From: Chara braunii
Taxonomy: Eukaryota; Streptophyta; Charophyceae; Charales; Characeae
Length of the DNA: 29,814 nucleotides
NCBI GenBank assembly: GCA_003427395.1
Contig: BFEA01000537.1
Span: 696,805 to 726,618, forward strand
Direction: 5' to 3'
Shown here piece by piece: positions 9,363-17,873 of this stretch. The notes beneath the pieces are model-generated. The model made no database searches and was not told the origin of the DNA. It saw only the letters and a program-made list of their open reading frames with translations. A program made the translations under genes and the position numbers. Each line of letters opens with the position of its first letter. Positions within the stretch are counted from its first letter, which is position 1.

Positions 9363-10720
9363 ATGCCCAGACCTTTTGAGGAGCCCAGTGGCGTGGTAGA
9401 AAGGGAGGTTGTCCATGCGATAAAAGTCGTCCCCAGTAGCAAGGTACCTAGAGGACGGGTCTATAGGATGTCTCCTGCGATGTTGGATGAGCTATGCCGC
9501 CAGCTCAAAGAGCTCACAGAGAAGGGACGGATTCGGCCTAGTACCTCGCCTTATGGTGCACCAGTCCTATTCGTCCTAAGAAAAGAGGTACCTTAAGGAT
9601 GTGCATTGACTATAGGGGCCTCAATGCCATCACAGTAAAGAACGTGGAGCCCCTACCCCACATTGACGACCTCTTGGATAGAGTGCAGGGACGCCGGTAC
9701 TTCACAAAGATAGATTTGAAATCCGGATACCATCAAATTGCCATCAGACTTGAGGACCAGCACAAAACCGCATTCCAAACCAGGTACGGTCTGTACGAGT
9801 TTGTGGTTATGCCCTTTGGTCTATGCAATGCTCCTGGGACATTCCGGCACGCAATGAACTGGATTTTTCACGAGTACTTAGACAAGTTTATCATCGTGTA
9901 CCTCGACAATATTCTTATCTTTAGTAAGATTGTAGACGAGCACACTGAGCACGTGAAAATGGTGCTACGTCTCCTAAGACAGCACCGATACAAGGTTAAC
10001 TTGGAGAAATGCGAGTTTGGTCGCACCAAGATCTTGTACTTGGGTCATGAGATTTCCGCGGACGGTTTAAGGCCGGATGATGCCAAGTTGGCCAGCATAT
10101 GTGACTGGCCCAAACCTCAATCTGTGACTGAGGTGAGGTCATTCTTGGGGATGACAGGCTACTATAGACCGTTTATGAAGAATTACAACACTATAGCCTC
10201 CCCATTAACTGACCTCACACGCCTTGACACCCCTTGGGAGTGGACAAAAGAGTGTGAGGCAGCCTTCAAGAAATTGAAGTATGCCCTAACACACTACGAA
10301 GTCCTTAAACTGCCTGATCCTGAGCAACCCTTTGTGGTGACCACTGACGCCAGCCAATACGGCATTGGCGCGGTCCTTGTGCAAAAGGAGGGGAAAAAGT
10401 TGAGGCCCATCGAGTACATGAGTAAAAAGATGCCATCTCATAAATTAACTAAGTCCACATATGAGCGTGAACTTTATGCCCTCTATCGAGCGCTGGTCCA
10501 TTCGAGACACTATCTCCTTGCCAAGTTCTTCTATGTGAGATCTGAGCATGAGACTTTGCGCTGGATTAAAACACAGCCCGTGCTCTTGACACACTGAAGA
10601 GATGGATTCAAGTTATAGACACGTATAATTTCCAACTTGATCCTCTCAAAGGAGAGTACAATAAAGTGGTTGATGCACTATCGCGTAAGGGCAGACTATC
10701 TGGGCGCGCTAGTGACTGAG
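9363..10720 (+). pseudogene. Element A reverse transcriptase and RNase H
   Basis: The RT fingers/palm begin at about 9363 (RMSPAMLDELCRQLKELTEKGRIRPSTSPYGAPVLFV). A TAA at 9594-9596 and a small shift precede the long 332-residue frame 9599-10597. Landmarks in order are [25 protein letters not shown] (first catalytic Asp), VMPFGLCNAPGTF, VYLDNILIFS (catalytic box, 9899-9910), LGHEISADGL and VRSFLGMTGYYRPF. RNase H follows with TTDASQYGIGAVL and YERELYALYRAL. The third acidic position reads SEH rather than the usual T-D-H. The catalytic YxDD box is YLDN, so polymerase activity is expected to be lost. After a stop at 10595 the frame changes and continues as LKRWIQVIDTYNF and VVDALSRK, the RNase H tail, to about 10690. 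Function in the living family: synthesis of element cDNA in the cytoplasmic particle. Confidence 0.9.
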
Positions 10721-11363
10721 TTTGAGATATCTGACGATGTAACTCGATCTTTGGTGGAAGGCCATCAGGAAGACGCAATGATGTTTGAGATCATTCGCAA
10801 ACCGGAAGCGTAAGATAAAGCTACCTCCAATGAGTTTGTGCTGGTTAAAGGCTTGTTGTTCCTTGAGAAGGCTGAGAGCAAAGGACTGTGCGTCCCGGAT
10901 AAAGAGTCTTTGCGTAGTTTATTTTTAGGAGAGTGTCATGACGCAGCATGTCATTTTGGGTTTAAAAAGACTTCAGCTACCAATGTATGCCAGACTAATC
11001 GCCATGCTTGAGACTACTAAAACTGACTACGTCATCAAACTATTTTTAGACAACTGGGTACGCGATTTTGGTCTCCCTACATCTATTGTAAGCGATAGGG
11101 ACGTGAGATTCACTAGTGAAATGTGGCAATCCACAGCCCAGCAGATGGGCACCCGATTGCAAATGACATTAGGGAATCACCCTGAGTCAAATGGCCAGGC
11201 GGAACAGGTGAACCGAGTAGTGCAGCACCTACTTTGGCATTACATAAAACCAAGTAAGGATGATTGGGACAGGAAACTGTCTCTCGTCGCCAGCCTGTAC
11301 AACAACGTTGTGCATAACACTACTGACATGACTCCCAACTGCACCTTGGTTGGAAGCCCATAA
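10721..11363 (+). pseudogene. Element A integrase, internally deleted
   Basis: An N-terminal linker and the first half of the zinc-binding domain are visible (GECHDAACHFGF near 10932-10968), but the CxxC half and the segment carrying the first catalytic Asp are missing. The sequence jumps into the core at about 11000. The frame 10938-11363 continues with KLFLDNWVRDFGLPTSIVSDRDVRFTSEMW (second Asp) and GNHPESNGQAEQVNRVVQHLL (catalytic Glu). A TAA ends it at 11363. The loss is roughly 100 codons compared with a typical Ty3/gypsy integrase. Integrase inserts cDNA into host chromatin; this copy lacks essential residues. Confidence 0.85.
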
Positions 11364-11998
11364 CCGCCCTAGATTTTCTACTACCGGAAAATCAGTCATC
11401 TGCAGCACCTGGCAGCATAGAGTTTGATGTCAAATATGAACAAATGTTGCAACAGGCCGTTGAACACATTAGGAAGTCTCAGGATGCTATGATTGCATCT
11501 GAGAACAAACACAACTTTCACGTAGGGGGCAGAGTCTGGGTTAAATCATCTGAATTGGGTCAGGAGTTGGGAATTTCACGTATGCCTCAGTATTTCTGTC
11601 CCTGGGAGGTCCTAGACATAGTTGGAAATCAGATAGACGGACCTTCCTATGTGATTCGCATCCCTGCTCACCTACGCACACACCTAGTCTTCCACGCTTC
11701 AAAGCTGGCACCGTTTGCAGAGACTGCACATTTTCCCTCCAGACGATCAATGCTGCCCGCAACCATGGATGACGAAGTCGACATCGACGAAATCGTGGAG
11801 CATCGGGTGATGCCAGTACCTAAACCTCCCGGTAGAGGCCGACCTCCAAAGCCAAGGATGCAGTACCGTGTCGGATTCAGACACCATATTGATCCCAGTG
11901 AAGATCGGTGGTTTACCAAAGAAAAACTCCAGCAAACAGTTCCCCAAATGATTGCAGGCTATGAAAGAGAACTCAAGGGAAAGGTGCCTGGAGATTAA
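11364..11998 (+). pseudogene. Element A integrase C-terminal and chromodomain-like region
   Basis: Follows the core after a stop and frame change. The frame 11444-11998 has MLQQAVEHIRKSQDAM, VGGRVWVKSSEL, WEVLDIVGNQIDGPSYVIRIP and HLVFHASKLAPF, the GPY/F-type C-terminal integrase domain (here G-P-S-Y). It then has VDIDEIVEHRVMPVPKPPGR and DRWFTKEKLQQTVPQMIAGYE, which has the spacing and Trp of a divergent chromodomain. The insert between the two halves is Pro/Arg-rich. In chromoviruses this domain directs integration to marked chromatin. Element C has the same arrangement with THKADRWLTRAEL, which supports the call. Confidence 0.75.
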
Positions 11999-12019
11999 AG
12001 AACTTCTCAGGGGACTATC

Positions 12020-12035
12020 GAAGGAAGGAGGAGGG
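12020..12035 (+). promoter_or_regulatory. Polypurine tract of element A
   Basis: Sixteen-base pure-purine run GAAGGAAGGAGGAGGG, ending two bases before the 3' LTR start. In the living element it survives RNase H and primes plus-strand synthesis. Confidence 0.8.
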
Positions 12036-12037
12036 CA

Positions 12038-12452
12038 TGCACGGATTTGGCTCCCCGACAAGCCTAAGGGGCCCCTTATACCAGTGTGCCCGCCCTAAGT
12101 GAAGGCGGGCCTAACAAATCACGAGAGGCCCAATGTTGTCAATTTCGTATATGGGGTTCAGGCAGTTGCTTCGTGTCAGTTGGTTGAGGGAGCCCAGGTC
12201 CCGAGCAGCAAACACTTTCCACGGCCTTCTAGGCTTTTTCTAAAAAGCAAGCCCTGGGCCACATTCGCAGCAATAGACACAGACAGTTGGAGGGCACAAC
12301 CGAACGAGGCCTAGCAGCAGCGACAGAGGCCCAACTACCTGGGGCCTACCAGAAGCTTCTGGGCACAGGCCCAATCCAGCCAGGTCGCAGACCAGGCCAG
12401 ACTCTTTCCATATAGGAAAGAGCTCGTTGCCTGGCAAGGCATTCGGGCACAC
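12038..12452 (+). repeat. Truncated 3' LTR of element A
   Basis: Starts TGCACGGATTTGG and follows the 5' LTR for about 415 bp, including the CATATAGG element (about 12408-12415). It has one ~20-bp insertion relative to the 5' copy near 12310. Homology stops at about 12452, where gag of an unrelated fragment begins without any LTR end. Confidence 0.85.
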
Positions 12453-13536
12453 GCGACGGTCCAATCATACGCGTACGCCCAATGTATCCCAGAGGTAGGC
12501 AAGCTTTTAATGGCTCACTCATACCTAGGAGGCACTGCTGCAGATCTTGCATTGTCATTGGCTAATGCAGCAGGTTGTCGTCGTGATATGGCGGCATACT
12601 CGAAGATAACCGCTCTTAATACCTTCCTAGATGCGCTGTGTAACCGCTTCGACGATAAGATTACAGCCATGAGGACCGCTGGCAAGCTTAACAACATCCA
12701 TCTCCGAAAATGGAAGAGTGTGTCTACATTGAAAGCGATGATGGATGAGCTGTTGCAGACCCCGGATCATGGATTGACTCCCGAGCAGATTCTGAGCAAC
12801 TTCGCTAGAGCTCTTCCCGACCCCATCAATAGTAATCTTTATGCTAAGGTCAAAAACGATGGCATGAGCCGCATGACATACGACCAGTTTAGCAAGATGG
12901 CGGTGGATCAGGCTGGTTTTCTCCAAGAAGCAAATTGTCATTGGAACAAGGACTTGGAGAAGGGGAAGAGCTGGGAAGGTAAAACCATTTCATGAAGTAT
13001 TACGGGCAAGGACAATATGGTAGTGATGTTGAAGGAGGTTGTGAAGCCTTAACTTATGACTAGATTGAGTATGGGTTGGATGAGGACAATGGTGAAGTCC
13101 AAGGAGGTGATTTCCCTGTTGTGGTCCATAGGGGAGGACGAGGAGGAAGAGGCGGCTAAGGTAGAGGAGGTCGTGGTTGGGTTGGAAGAGGACCTGGCTA
13201 TCAAGGGGAGTGTAGCAATCCAGGCTGTGCAGGGGGAGGTAGGGTTTATGGACCCCCACATGGTAGCACCGGTCAAGCCCCCCAACAACAAGATAGGGGT
13301 AGAGGCAATTACACCCTTGCCAACAATGGCAATCCATGTGGTAGGGGAAAGGCACCATGCGGATAACCATGGCACCCTGGACGTGCAGAGGGAGAACCAT
13401 GGAAGAAATTGAACATGCCCTATGACTTGTGGGCCAAGAGGCTCCAAGAGGGGACCTGCATAAAATGTGGAGAGGCAGGCCATATAATCCCTTGGTGCCC
13501 TGAGTTGAGATCACCACCAAAAGGCAACAACCGGTA
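12453..13536 (+). pseudogene. Fragment D: gag with RGG region and CCHC zinc knuckle
   Basis: The reading frame starts at the broken end of the A LTR and is already inside gag (QSYAYAQCIPEVGKLLMAHS), then 12510-12995 gives a capsid-like region with FLDALCNRFDDKITAMRTAG, WKSVSTLKAMMDELL and MTYDQFSKMAVDQAGF. A stop and frame change follow. The next part is Gly/Arg-rich (RGGRGGRGG) with one or two stops, and then an intact zinc knuckle CIKCGEAGHIIPWC at 13457-13498 that fits CX2CX4HX4C exactly. The frame at 13056-13412 is a shadow of the RGG region. It belongs to a Ty3/gypsy-type gag different from those of A, B and C. Confidence 0.75.
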
Positions 13537-13914
13537 GGAGTGAAGGTTAAACATTCTGTGACCCTCTTAGTGGAGAACAACCTGCCCTTTAATCTGAATT
13601 TACGGACAAACTGGGGAGAAGCAGCTATGGCAGATGTCAAGTTGGGCGAGCATGAGTGTTGGCTGCCCAGCCCCACCGGGGCAAAGAAGAAGATGAGGTT
13701 GTACCGTGAGTCCGGTTTCAAGTCCCATTTGTTTGTTTGCTGTATGAATGCCCCTGCGTTCGCCTGACACGTGACAAAAGAGAAGTTGGAAGACCGGGTC
13801 TTTGTGGCCTATGTTAAAAGGCAAGTGAAGAGAGTAAGGGTGAAGAGAAGACACCGCCCCAAGTGGAGAACCTGCTGCAAGAGTTTGCTGATGTGGTTTT
13901 TGAAGTTTGAGCAT
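13537..13914 (+). pseudogene. Fragment D: protease C-terminus and pre-RT linker
   Basis: The frame 13540-13767 reads VTLLVENNLPFNLNLRTNW, resembling the C-terminal strand of a retropepsin (LPFD-LG-DW in better copies), then ADVKLGEHECWLPSP. After a TGA and frame change it continues VFVAYVKRQVK and VENLLQEFADVVFE, the usual linker just before RT. The protease active site is absent, so sequence between the zinc knuckle and this point has been deleted. The fragment ends in an A-rich tract and no RT follows. Confidence 0.65.
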
Positions 13915-14298
13915 ATTTAAAAAAAATCAAAAACATAAACGCAATGAAAAAAACAAAAACAAAAAATGAAATGAGTGTTTTTTTTTTGGTTTCACAGAGA
14001 TTTTTTAAGGGCTAAAACAAAGAAAGAAAAATAAATAAAAAATAAAGGGTTGTAGATCTTTCAAAGATGTACAACAACATTTTTTTTTTGTTTTCTTTGT
14101 TAACTTCATGTATTTTTAAAAAAATCAAAACCATAAAAAACAAATAAAAAAAAGGAAAAAAAGACACGCACACACACACAGACACACAACACACACAAAC
14201 ACATAAACACACACACACAGACACACAACACAAACACACATGAGCACACACACACACACAGCACACACAAACACACACAAACACACAAAAAACACACA
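13915..14298. repeat. A-rich tract and (CA)n-type repeats
   Basis: A/T-rich sequence with several homopolymer runs (13915-14160) followed by imperfect CA, ACACAA and ACAAAC repeats (14163-14290). No coding signal: the long minus-strand frames here only translate the dinucleotide repeat. Confidence 0.85.
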
Positions 14299-14384
14299 AC
14301 TGGGGGCGGTGGGGGTTGGGGGATGGGGGATGCGGGGGCAGATTTGGGGGGGTGGGGGTTGGGGGATGTGGGGGCAGATTTCTC
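14299..14384 (+). repeat. G-rich block, G-quadruplex candidate
   Basis: About ten runs of four or more G separated by 1-7 bases. The block is itself a near-duplication: a G-run pattern ending GCAGATTT occurs near 14337-14346 and again near 14374-14383. It lies immediately next to the CA repeat. Confidence 0.75.
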
Positions 14385-15044
14385 AGGGTTTGGCTGCAGT
14401 ACTCACCAAATGTGCATGATGGGGTCTTTGCACGCATGGATTAGCTCTAGGGTAGGGTAGGGATATAAGTCACTCCGGCTAGTCTGAGTTCCGCCTAGCC
14501 TTGGGTAAGCTAGGGGAAGGACGATAGGATGTGTCCGCGGGCGCTGGCCTCCCTTGCTTAGGTAATCCTGCCGGGTAGACTCTCTAAATTGGGCCTGTAG
14601 AAGATTGCACGAGCCTGGCCTCCCTGGCAAGGTTCGTCCGCTTCCGCTTCCATTAGGGCTGGGAGGTTGGCCCAGCCCTGGTGCTTATCACTGTTATCTG
14701 GTCCAAGTTGCCCTCAATACTGGTAGGGTGATGGTCTTGAGTGCTGGTCACACNGAGGTAGGATAGTAGGGACGGGGTGCGCTGGGGGTATTAACGTGGG
14801 GATGGGTGGGGTAGGTGGCCTGTCCTGTCAAGACAACCACTGGCCGCTGCTACCAGCAATCACCGCAGGTCTGGTCCTTGGCTTCTACAACACCCTGGGC
14901 TTTCAAAAAAAAAAAAAAAAGAACATCTTCTGCTAGAACGTGGAATAATACGCCGCCATATGTTTTGTCTTTTGTGCATGTGGTGAGTAGAGGCCCTTAG
15001 GGCCACTGCAAATGTGCATGTGGTGAGTAGAGGCCCTTAGGGCC
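14385..15044. other. No gene seen; unassigned, with one N
   Basis: Mixed-composition sequence without protein motifs, with N at 14753 and a 16-A run near 14905. A 32-bp direct repeat starts at 14973 and 15013. No LTR ends or primer-binding site could be identified, so this could be host DNA, a degraded LTR, or the outer part of element B. Confidence 0.5.
14973..15044 (+). repeat. 32-bp direct repeat (two copies, 8-bp spacer)
   Basis: Copies at 14973-15004 and 15013-15044 are identical by eye and each ends in AGGCCCTTAGGGCC, which is nearly palindromic. A third partial GGGCCCTTAGG occurs at about 15060. Confidence 0.9.
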
Positions 15045-15449
15045 CTTTGGAATGCTGCAGGGCCCTTAGGATTAGTTTCTAGGAATTAGGTTACTGCAGA
15101 TTTCGCTTTTCAAAAGTATTTTTCCTCGGAAGTACTCTTGGAATAATTCCGAGAAATTCTTTTTGAAACTTTCTCACGAATTTAAAACTTTGCAATTCTT
15201 TTGCTAATTTCCTTAACGAGTGAGATTCAAATTTTTTTTCCAGATTACAAAATCCGAATTTTACTCTTTTACTGCTGGTTATCTGATAGATGCCTCACTA
15301 ATTTTCAATCGATAGATTTCAAAAAAAAAAAAAAAAAAAAAGAGAGCTTTTTCTTTTTCATTTTCTTCAATTGATTAGTTCCCGGGATTGGAAATTGCAA
15401 TCCGGTTGTTTGCCTGTCTGCGTGTTTTCTTCCCACCCCTCTTTGTACT
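15045..15449 (+). other. Element B A/T-rich leader remnant
   Basis: A/T-rich sequence full of AAATTC, GAAATTC and TTTCC-type words with a long A run near 15320-15340. It resembles in composition the leader of element C (21655-22240), and the last part (TTCTTCCCACCCCTC) parallels a CCCACC-rich stretch just before gag in C. No coding signal. Confidence 0.5.
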
Positions 15450-17083
15450 ATGGCAGCTCCCCGTCAGCAACTGCCACGTCAGCAGGTGCCACGTCAGCAA
15501 GAGCCATGTCAGCAAGTGCCACATCAGCAAGTGCCACGTCAGCTCATGCTCCGACGCAGCAAACACATCGCAGAATGTGAAGGGCGGGCAGCCGCAGCAG
15601 AACAGGAGCTACCCCTGCCCCTCCCCTCTAAAATGGAGGCACAGGGCAACCCCACGGTGGACAATGCCGCATCCGACAGTCCACGCGAGGTATGCAGCCC
15701 GGACCCCCTGGTCCCACATGTCCAGCAGGCGAGTTCCACTGCGACACCTGCGGAGCCCTCGACGCTGCGCCAGTCCGGCAGCAGGGTGAGACAATGACGG
15801 CCTTCATGGCCCGCCAGTCCACCTAGTACAAGACGAACAACGACGTGAGGCGGCAGCCGAAGCCGCACGCGTCAACGCCATTGCACGTGATGCACAGCAA
15901 TGGCGCCGGCAGCACGTTGAAGCAGCTGCCAACCATAATCAAGCTCGACGAGATGCCGCATTCGTCCTCATGCAGCAGGAAGCCGTTCATACCGCCACAC
16001 TTCAAGAATGGAATTTTGTTCCGACGGAGACGCACACGGAACCGACTGTGGAGGAATGGACCAAGTCAGCCCCCGCCAACCTCATGCACCAAGTCCTCCT
16101 CACTTGCAACTGGCAACAAGTGGAGTTGGCTCGGCAGGCACGTATCATATCAAATTACGAGGAGATGCACAAGAGTTTCCACGCCCGCCTTGAGGAATTG
16201 GAGAAGGATGACATGTCGCACAGGCACATGGCATCCTCAAGCATCGATCCATCGATCCGCGAACTGAAGGAACGAATGGATCACCTGGTAGCACTCATCG
16301 GCAATTTGAACAACTTCCAACGGCTGGCGACCATCAGTCAACAAATGGCCGCAGTACAAGCTGACCTGTGTCAGCTGTAGCATCAACCAACGGGGACCTG
16401 CAACATCATGCCCCCCAGACAGTACAAGATGCCGAAGTTCAGCATCGAGAAGTTCGATGACTACCACAAGGCGGACCCTGTGACTTGGTGGCAGGCTTTC
16501 ACCAATGGGCTCTCCATTCACTTAGTCCCGCCAGAGTCGAAGATCTCAGCTCTTTACCTTTGCAGCACTGGTGCCAGCCAAGTGTGGCTCAACCACCTGG
16601 CACAAACCGAAGGCGTCGAGGTCGCATCACCAAGTTCACTTGGGAGGCCATCACCGAGAAGTGACGGAAGCGCTTCATCGTCAACGACGCTCAAGGCAAA
16701 GGCGCGAACCGGATCTTCACCATGCACCAAGGCAGCCAGCCAACACGTGAATGGCTAACCGAGTGGCAGAAAATTGTGACGATCCCGAATCTGGATATAC
16801 CATTCGAGCATCTTCGTCGTGAATTCTTCCAGCGGTCGATTGACGCATTGAGCACGGCCCTTGGGGAGCGCAGCTTGTACACAAACTTTGACGAAATCGT
16901 GGACAAGGCGCGCAAAGTAATCCAAGCAAATCGGTGGGACACCAACGAGCGGCGAACCCAACCGAATTTTGTGGAGAAGGGCAAAGGCCCACGGACGCAG
17001 CAAGTCACTCCTGTCCAATCAGATGGACAAGATGATGACCAGGCGCTGATTCACGAGTCTAGTGAAGGAGACGGAGTCAGCGC
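15450..17083 (+). pseudogene. Element B gag, before the MITE insertion (broken)
   Basis: ATG at 15450 begins MAA and then six PRQQ-type pentapeptides (15459-15548). After a frame change near 15800, an Ala/Glu/Arg-rich coiled coil follows (EQRREAAAEAARVNAIARDA, RQHVEAAANHNQARRDA) up to ADLCQL. An in-frame TAG at 16378-16380 separates it from the capsid region 16408-16625 (MPKFSIEKFDDYHKADPVTW, SALYLCSTGASQVWLNHLAQ). A frame change and a TGA (EK*RKRF, probably once Trp) precede the second capsid half 16722-17083 (TREWLTEWQKIVTIPNL, IDALSTALGERSLYTNFDEI). Gag here forms the particle shell. The frame is cut at 17083 by a DNA transposon. Confidence 0.75.
15459..15548 (+). repeat. Six 15-bp tandem units encoding PRQQ-type pentapeptides
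   Basis: Exact 15-nt periodicity. The core is CCACGTCAGCA with single-base variants, read as PRQQL, PRQQV, PRQQE, PCQQV, PHQQV and PRQLM. Element C has the same core word in a looser array at 22366-22476. Confidence 0.9.
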
Positions 17084-17620
17084 CTGTGTAACCGTTTGAA
17101 CGCTGTGAACGCGCGTTCGCGTTCAAATGTGCGTTTGAACGCGGATTTAAATTCGCGTTCAAAATTGAACGGCGTTCAATTTTTTTTTATTTTTTTTTTT
17201 AAATCATTTCGATGCCTAAAAATAACTTTTTTTTTCTGATTTTTTTTTTACGATTTCTGTATGATGTGAGGTACATGTCTCTCAATTTTGGAGTCATTTT
17301 GCTAAGGCAAAAAAAAAAGAAAAATCGCCAAAAATAGAGGTGTCAAATCGTGTCGCTCACTAATTTCAATTCTTTTTTTACTTTTTTCTATTTTCTGTTT
17401 TCTATTTTTTTTTCCAATTTGGTAACTAATTTAGATGTAATGCTCAGGCAAATGTTGTTTATTTTATTTTTCTTCATAACATTTTTTTTTTCGGGAAATT
17501 TTTGAGGTTCTTTTTTTTTTTTTTTTTTTTTTCCCCGCGGAACTGAGCTCCGCGTTCAGTCCCGTTCATTGAACGCGCGTGCATTCCGTTCAATGAACGC
17601 GCGGTTTCACAGGTCAGCGC
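17076..17620. mobile_element. 529-bp hAT-like MITE in gag of element B
   Basis: The insert at 17084-17612 is flanked by the 8-bp direct repeat GTCAGCGC (17076-17083 and 17613-17620). Its ends are inverted repeats CTGTGTAACCG and CGGTTTCACAG (10 of 11 matching). An 8-bp target duplication is typical of hAT elements, although CTGTG is not the common hAT terminus. Both ends carry many GTTCAA/TTGAAC and GAACGCGCG words, the middle is T-rich, and there is no transposase. Element plus one duplication copy is 537 bp, a multiple of three, and the gag frame on the left continues to the right across it. Confidence 0.8.
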
Positions 17621-17841
17621 CCTTCCACCACGACGCAACAACAAGAAGAAAAAGGCAAAATATGAGTCAACAACGGAAGCCGGACAGCCGAATGAGCCGT
17701 GGAAGAAATTCCGTCTCACGGAGCAGCAATACAAGCTCCGCCAGAAGTGGAAATGTTGCTATTAGAGCCAATCACACGACGTCGCAATGCCCCAACAAAG
17801 GCAAAGAAGACGTCCACCCACGGCAAAGCTCGGGAAACTAA
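17613..17841 (+). pseudogene. Element B gag C-terminus, zinc-knuckle remnant
   Basis: After the MITE the upstream gag frame continues with a basic stretch, EPWKKFRLTEQQYKLRQKWK and CCY, then meets a TAG (17763-17765). A shifted frame carries RANHTTSQCPNKGKEDVHPR and ends SGN plus TAA at 17841. By comparison with element C (CLWCNSDLHATVRC) this is a CCHC knuckle whose second Cys region has been lost by a small deletion; the H-x4-C half survives. The final codons overlap the frameshift heptamer. Confidence 0.7.
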
Positions 17842-17873
17842 GCCCCGCGGGAAGTGAGGCAACTCCACTTCCC
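17832..17873 (+). promoter_or_regulatory. -1 ribosomal frameshift signal, element B gag-pol
   Basis: GGGAAAC (17832-17838) sits in the gag register G-GGA-AAC and is followed at once by the gag stop TAA (17839-17841). The pol frame is open in -1 from 17838. Downstream, GGGAAGTG (17849-17856) pairs perfectly with CACTTCCC (17866-17873) around a 9-nt loop, 10 nt after the heptamer. This is the X-XXY-YYZ plus hairpin layout known from retroviral gag-pro/pol sites. The matching site in C shows covariation in the stem. Confidence 0.8.

Larger units (their letters stand above)
3369..12452 (+). mobile_element. Element A: decayed Ty3/gypsy LTR retrotransposon, 3' LTR truncated
   Basis: The order is 5' LTR (3369-4313), initiator-Met-type primer-binding site, long leader, gag, protease, RT, RNase H, integrase, chromodomain-like tail, polypurine tract (12020-12035) and the first ~415 bp of the 3' LTR. 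The domain order PR-RT-RH-IN places it in Ty3/gypsy. The two LTR copies start with nearly the same sequence and align over ~390 bp at roughly nine identical positions in ten by eye, so the element is old. It is dead. The protease and RT catalytic positions are changed, integrase has an internal deletion, gag has stops and a tandem duplication, and gag is interrupted by a solo LTR (6206-7176) and a foldback (8224-8334). Confidence 0.85.

Noticed and set aside
13056-13412. 118-residue Glu/Val-rich plus-strand frame
   Set aside because: It is a shadow of the RGG-rich gag region of fragment D; the neighbouring frame gives RGGRGG repeats leading to the CCHC knuckle.
12453-13536. GGGAAAC-type frameshift site in fragment D or element A
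   Set aside because: Neither gag end shows the heptamer; the signal was found only in B and C.
12990-13721. 243-residue minus-strand frame, one of the longest in the window
   Set aside because: It lies antisense to gag and protease of fragment D, has low-complexity Leu/Ser/Cys content and no known motif.
14012-14437. Long minus-strand frames rich in Cys and Val
   Set aside because: They only translate the CA/GT repeat and flanking A-rich DNA; no complexity and no start context.
15450-15560. Possible CRISPR-like or minisatellite array
   Set aside because: The units are 15 bp without spacers, code in frame for PRQQ repeats, and lie in a eukaryotic gag; not CRISPR.
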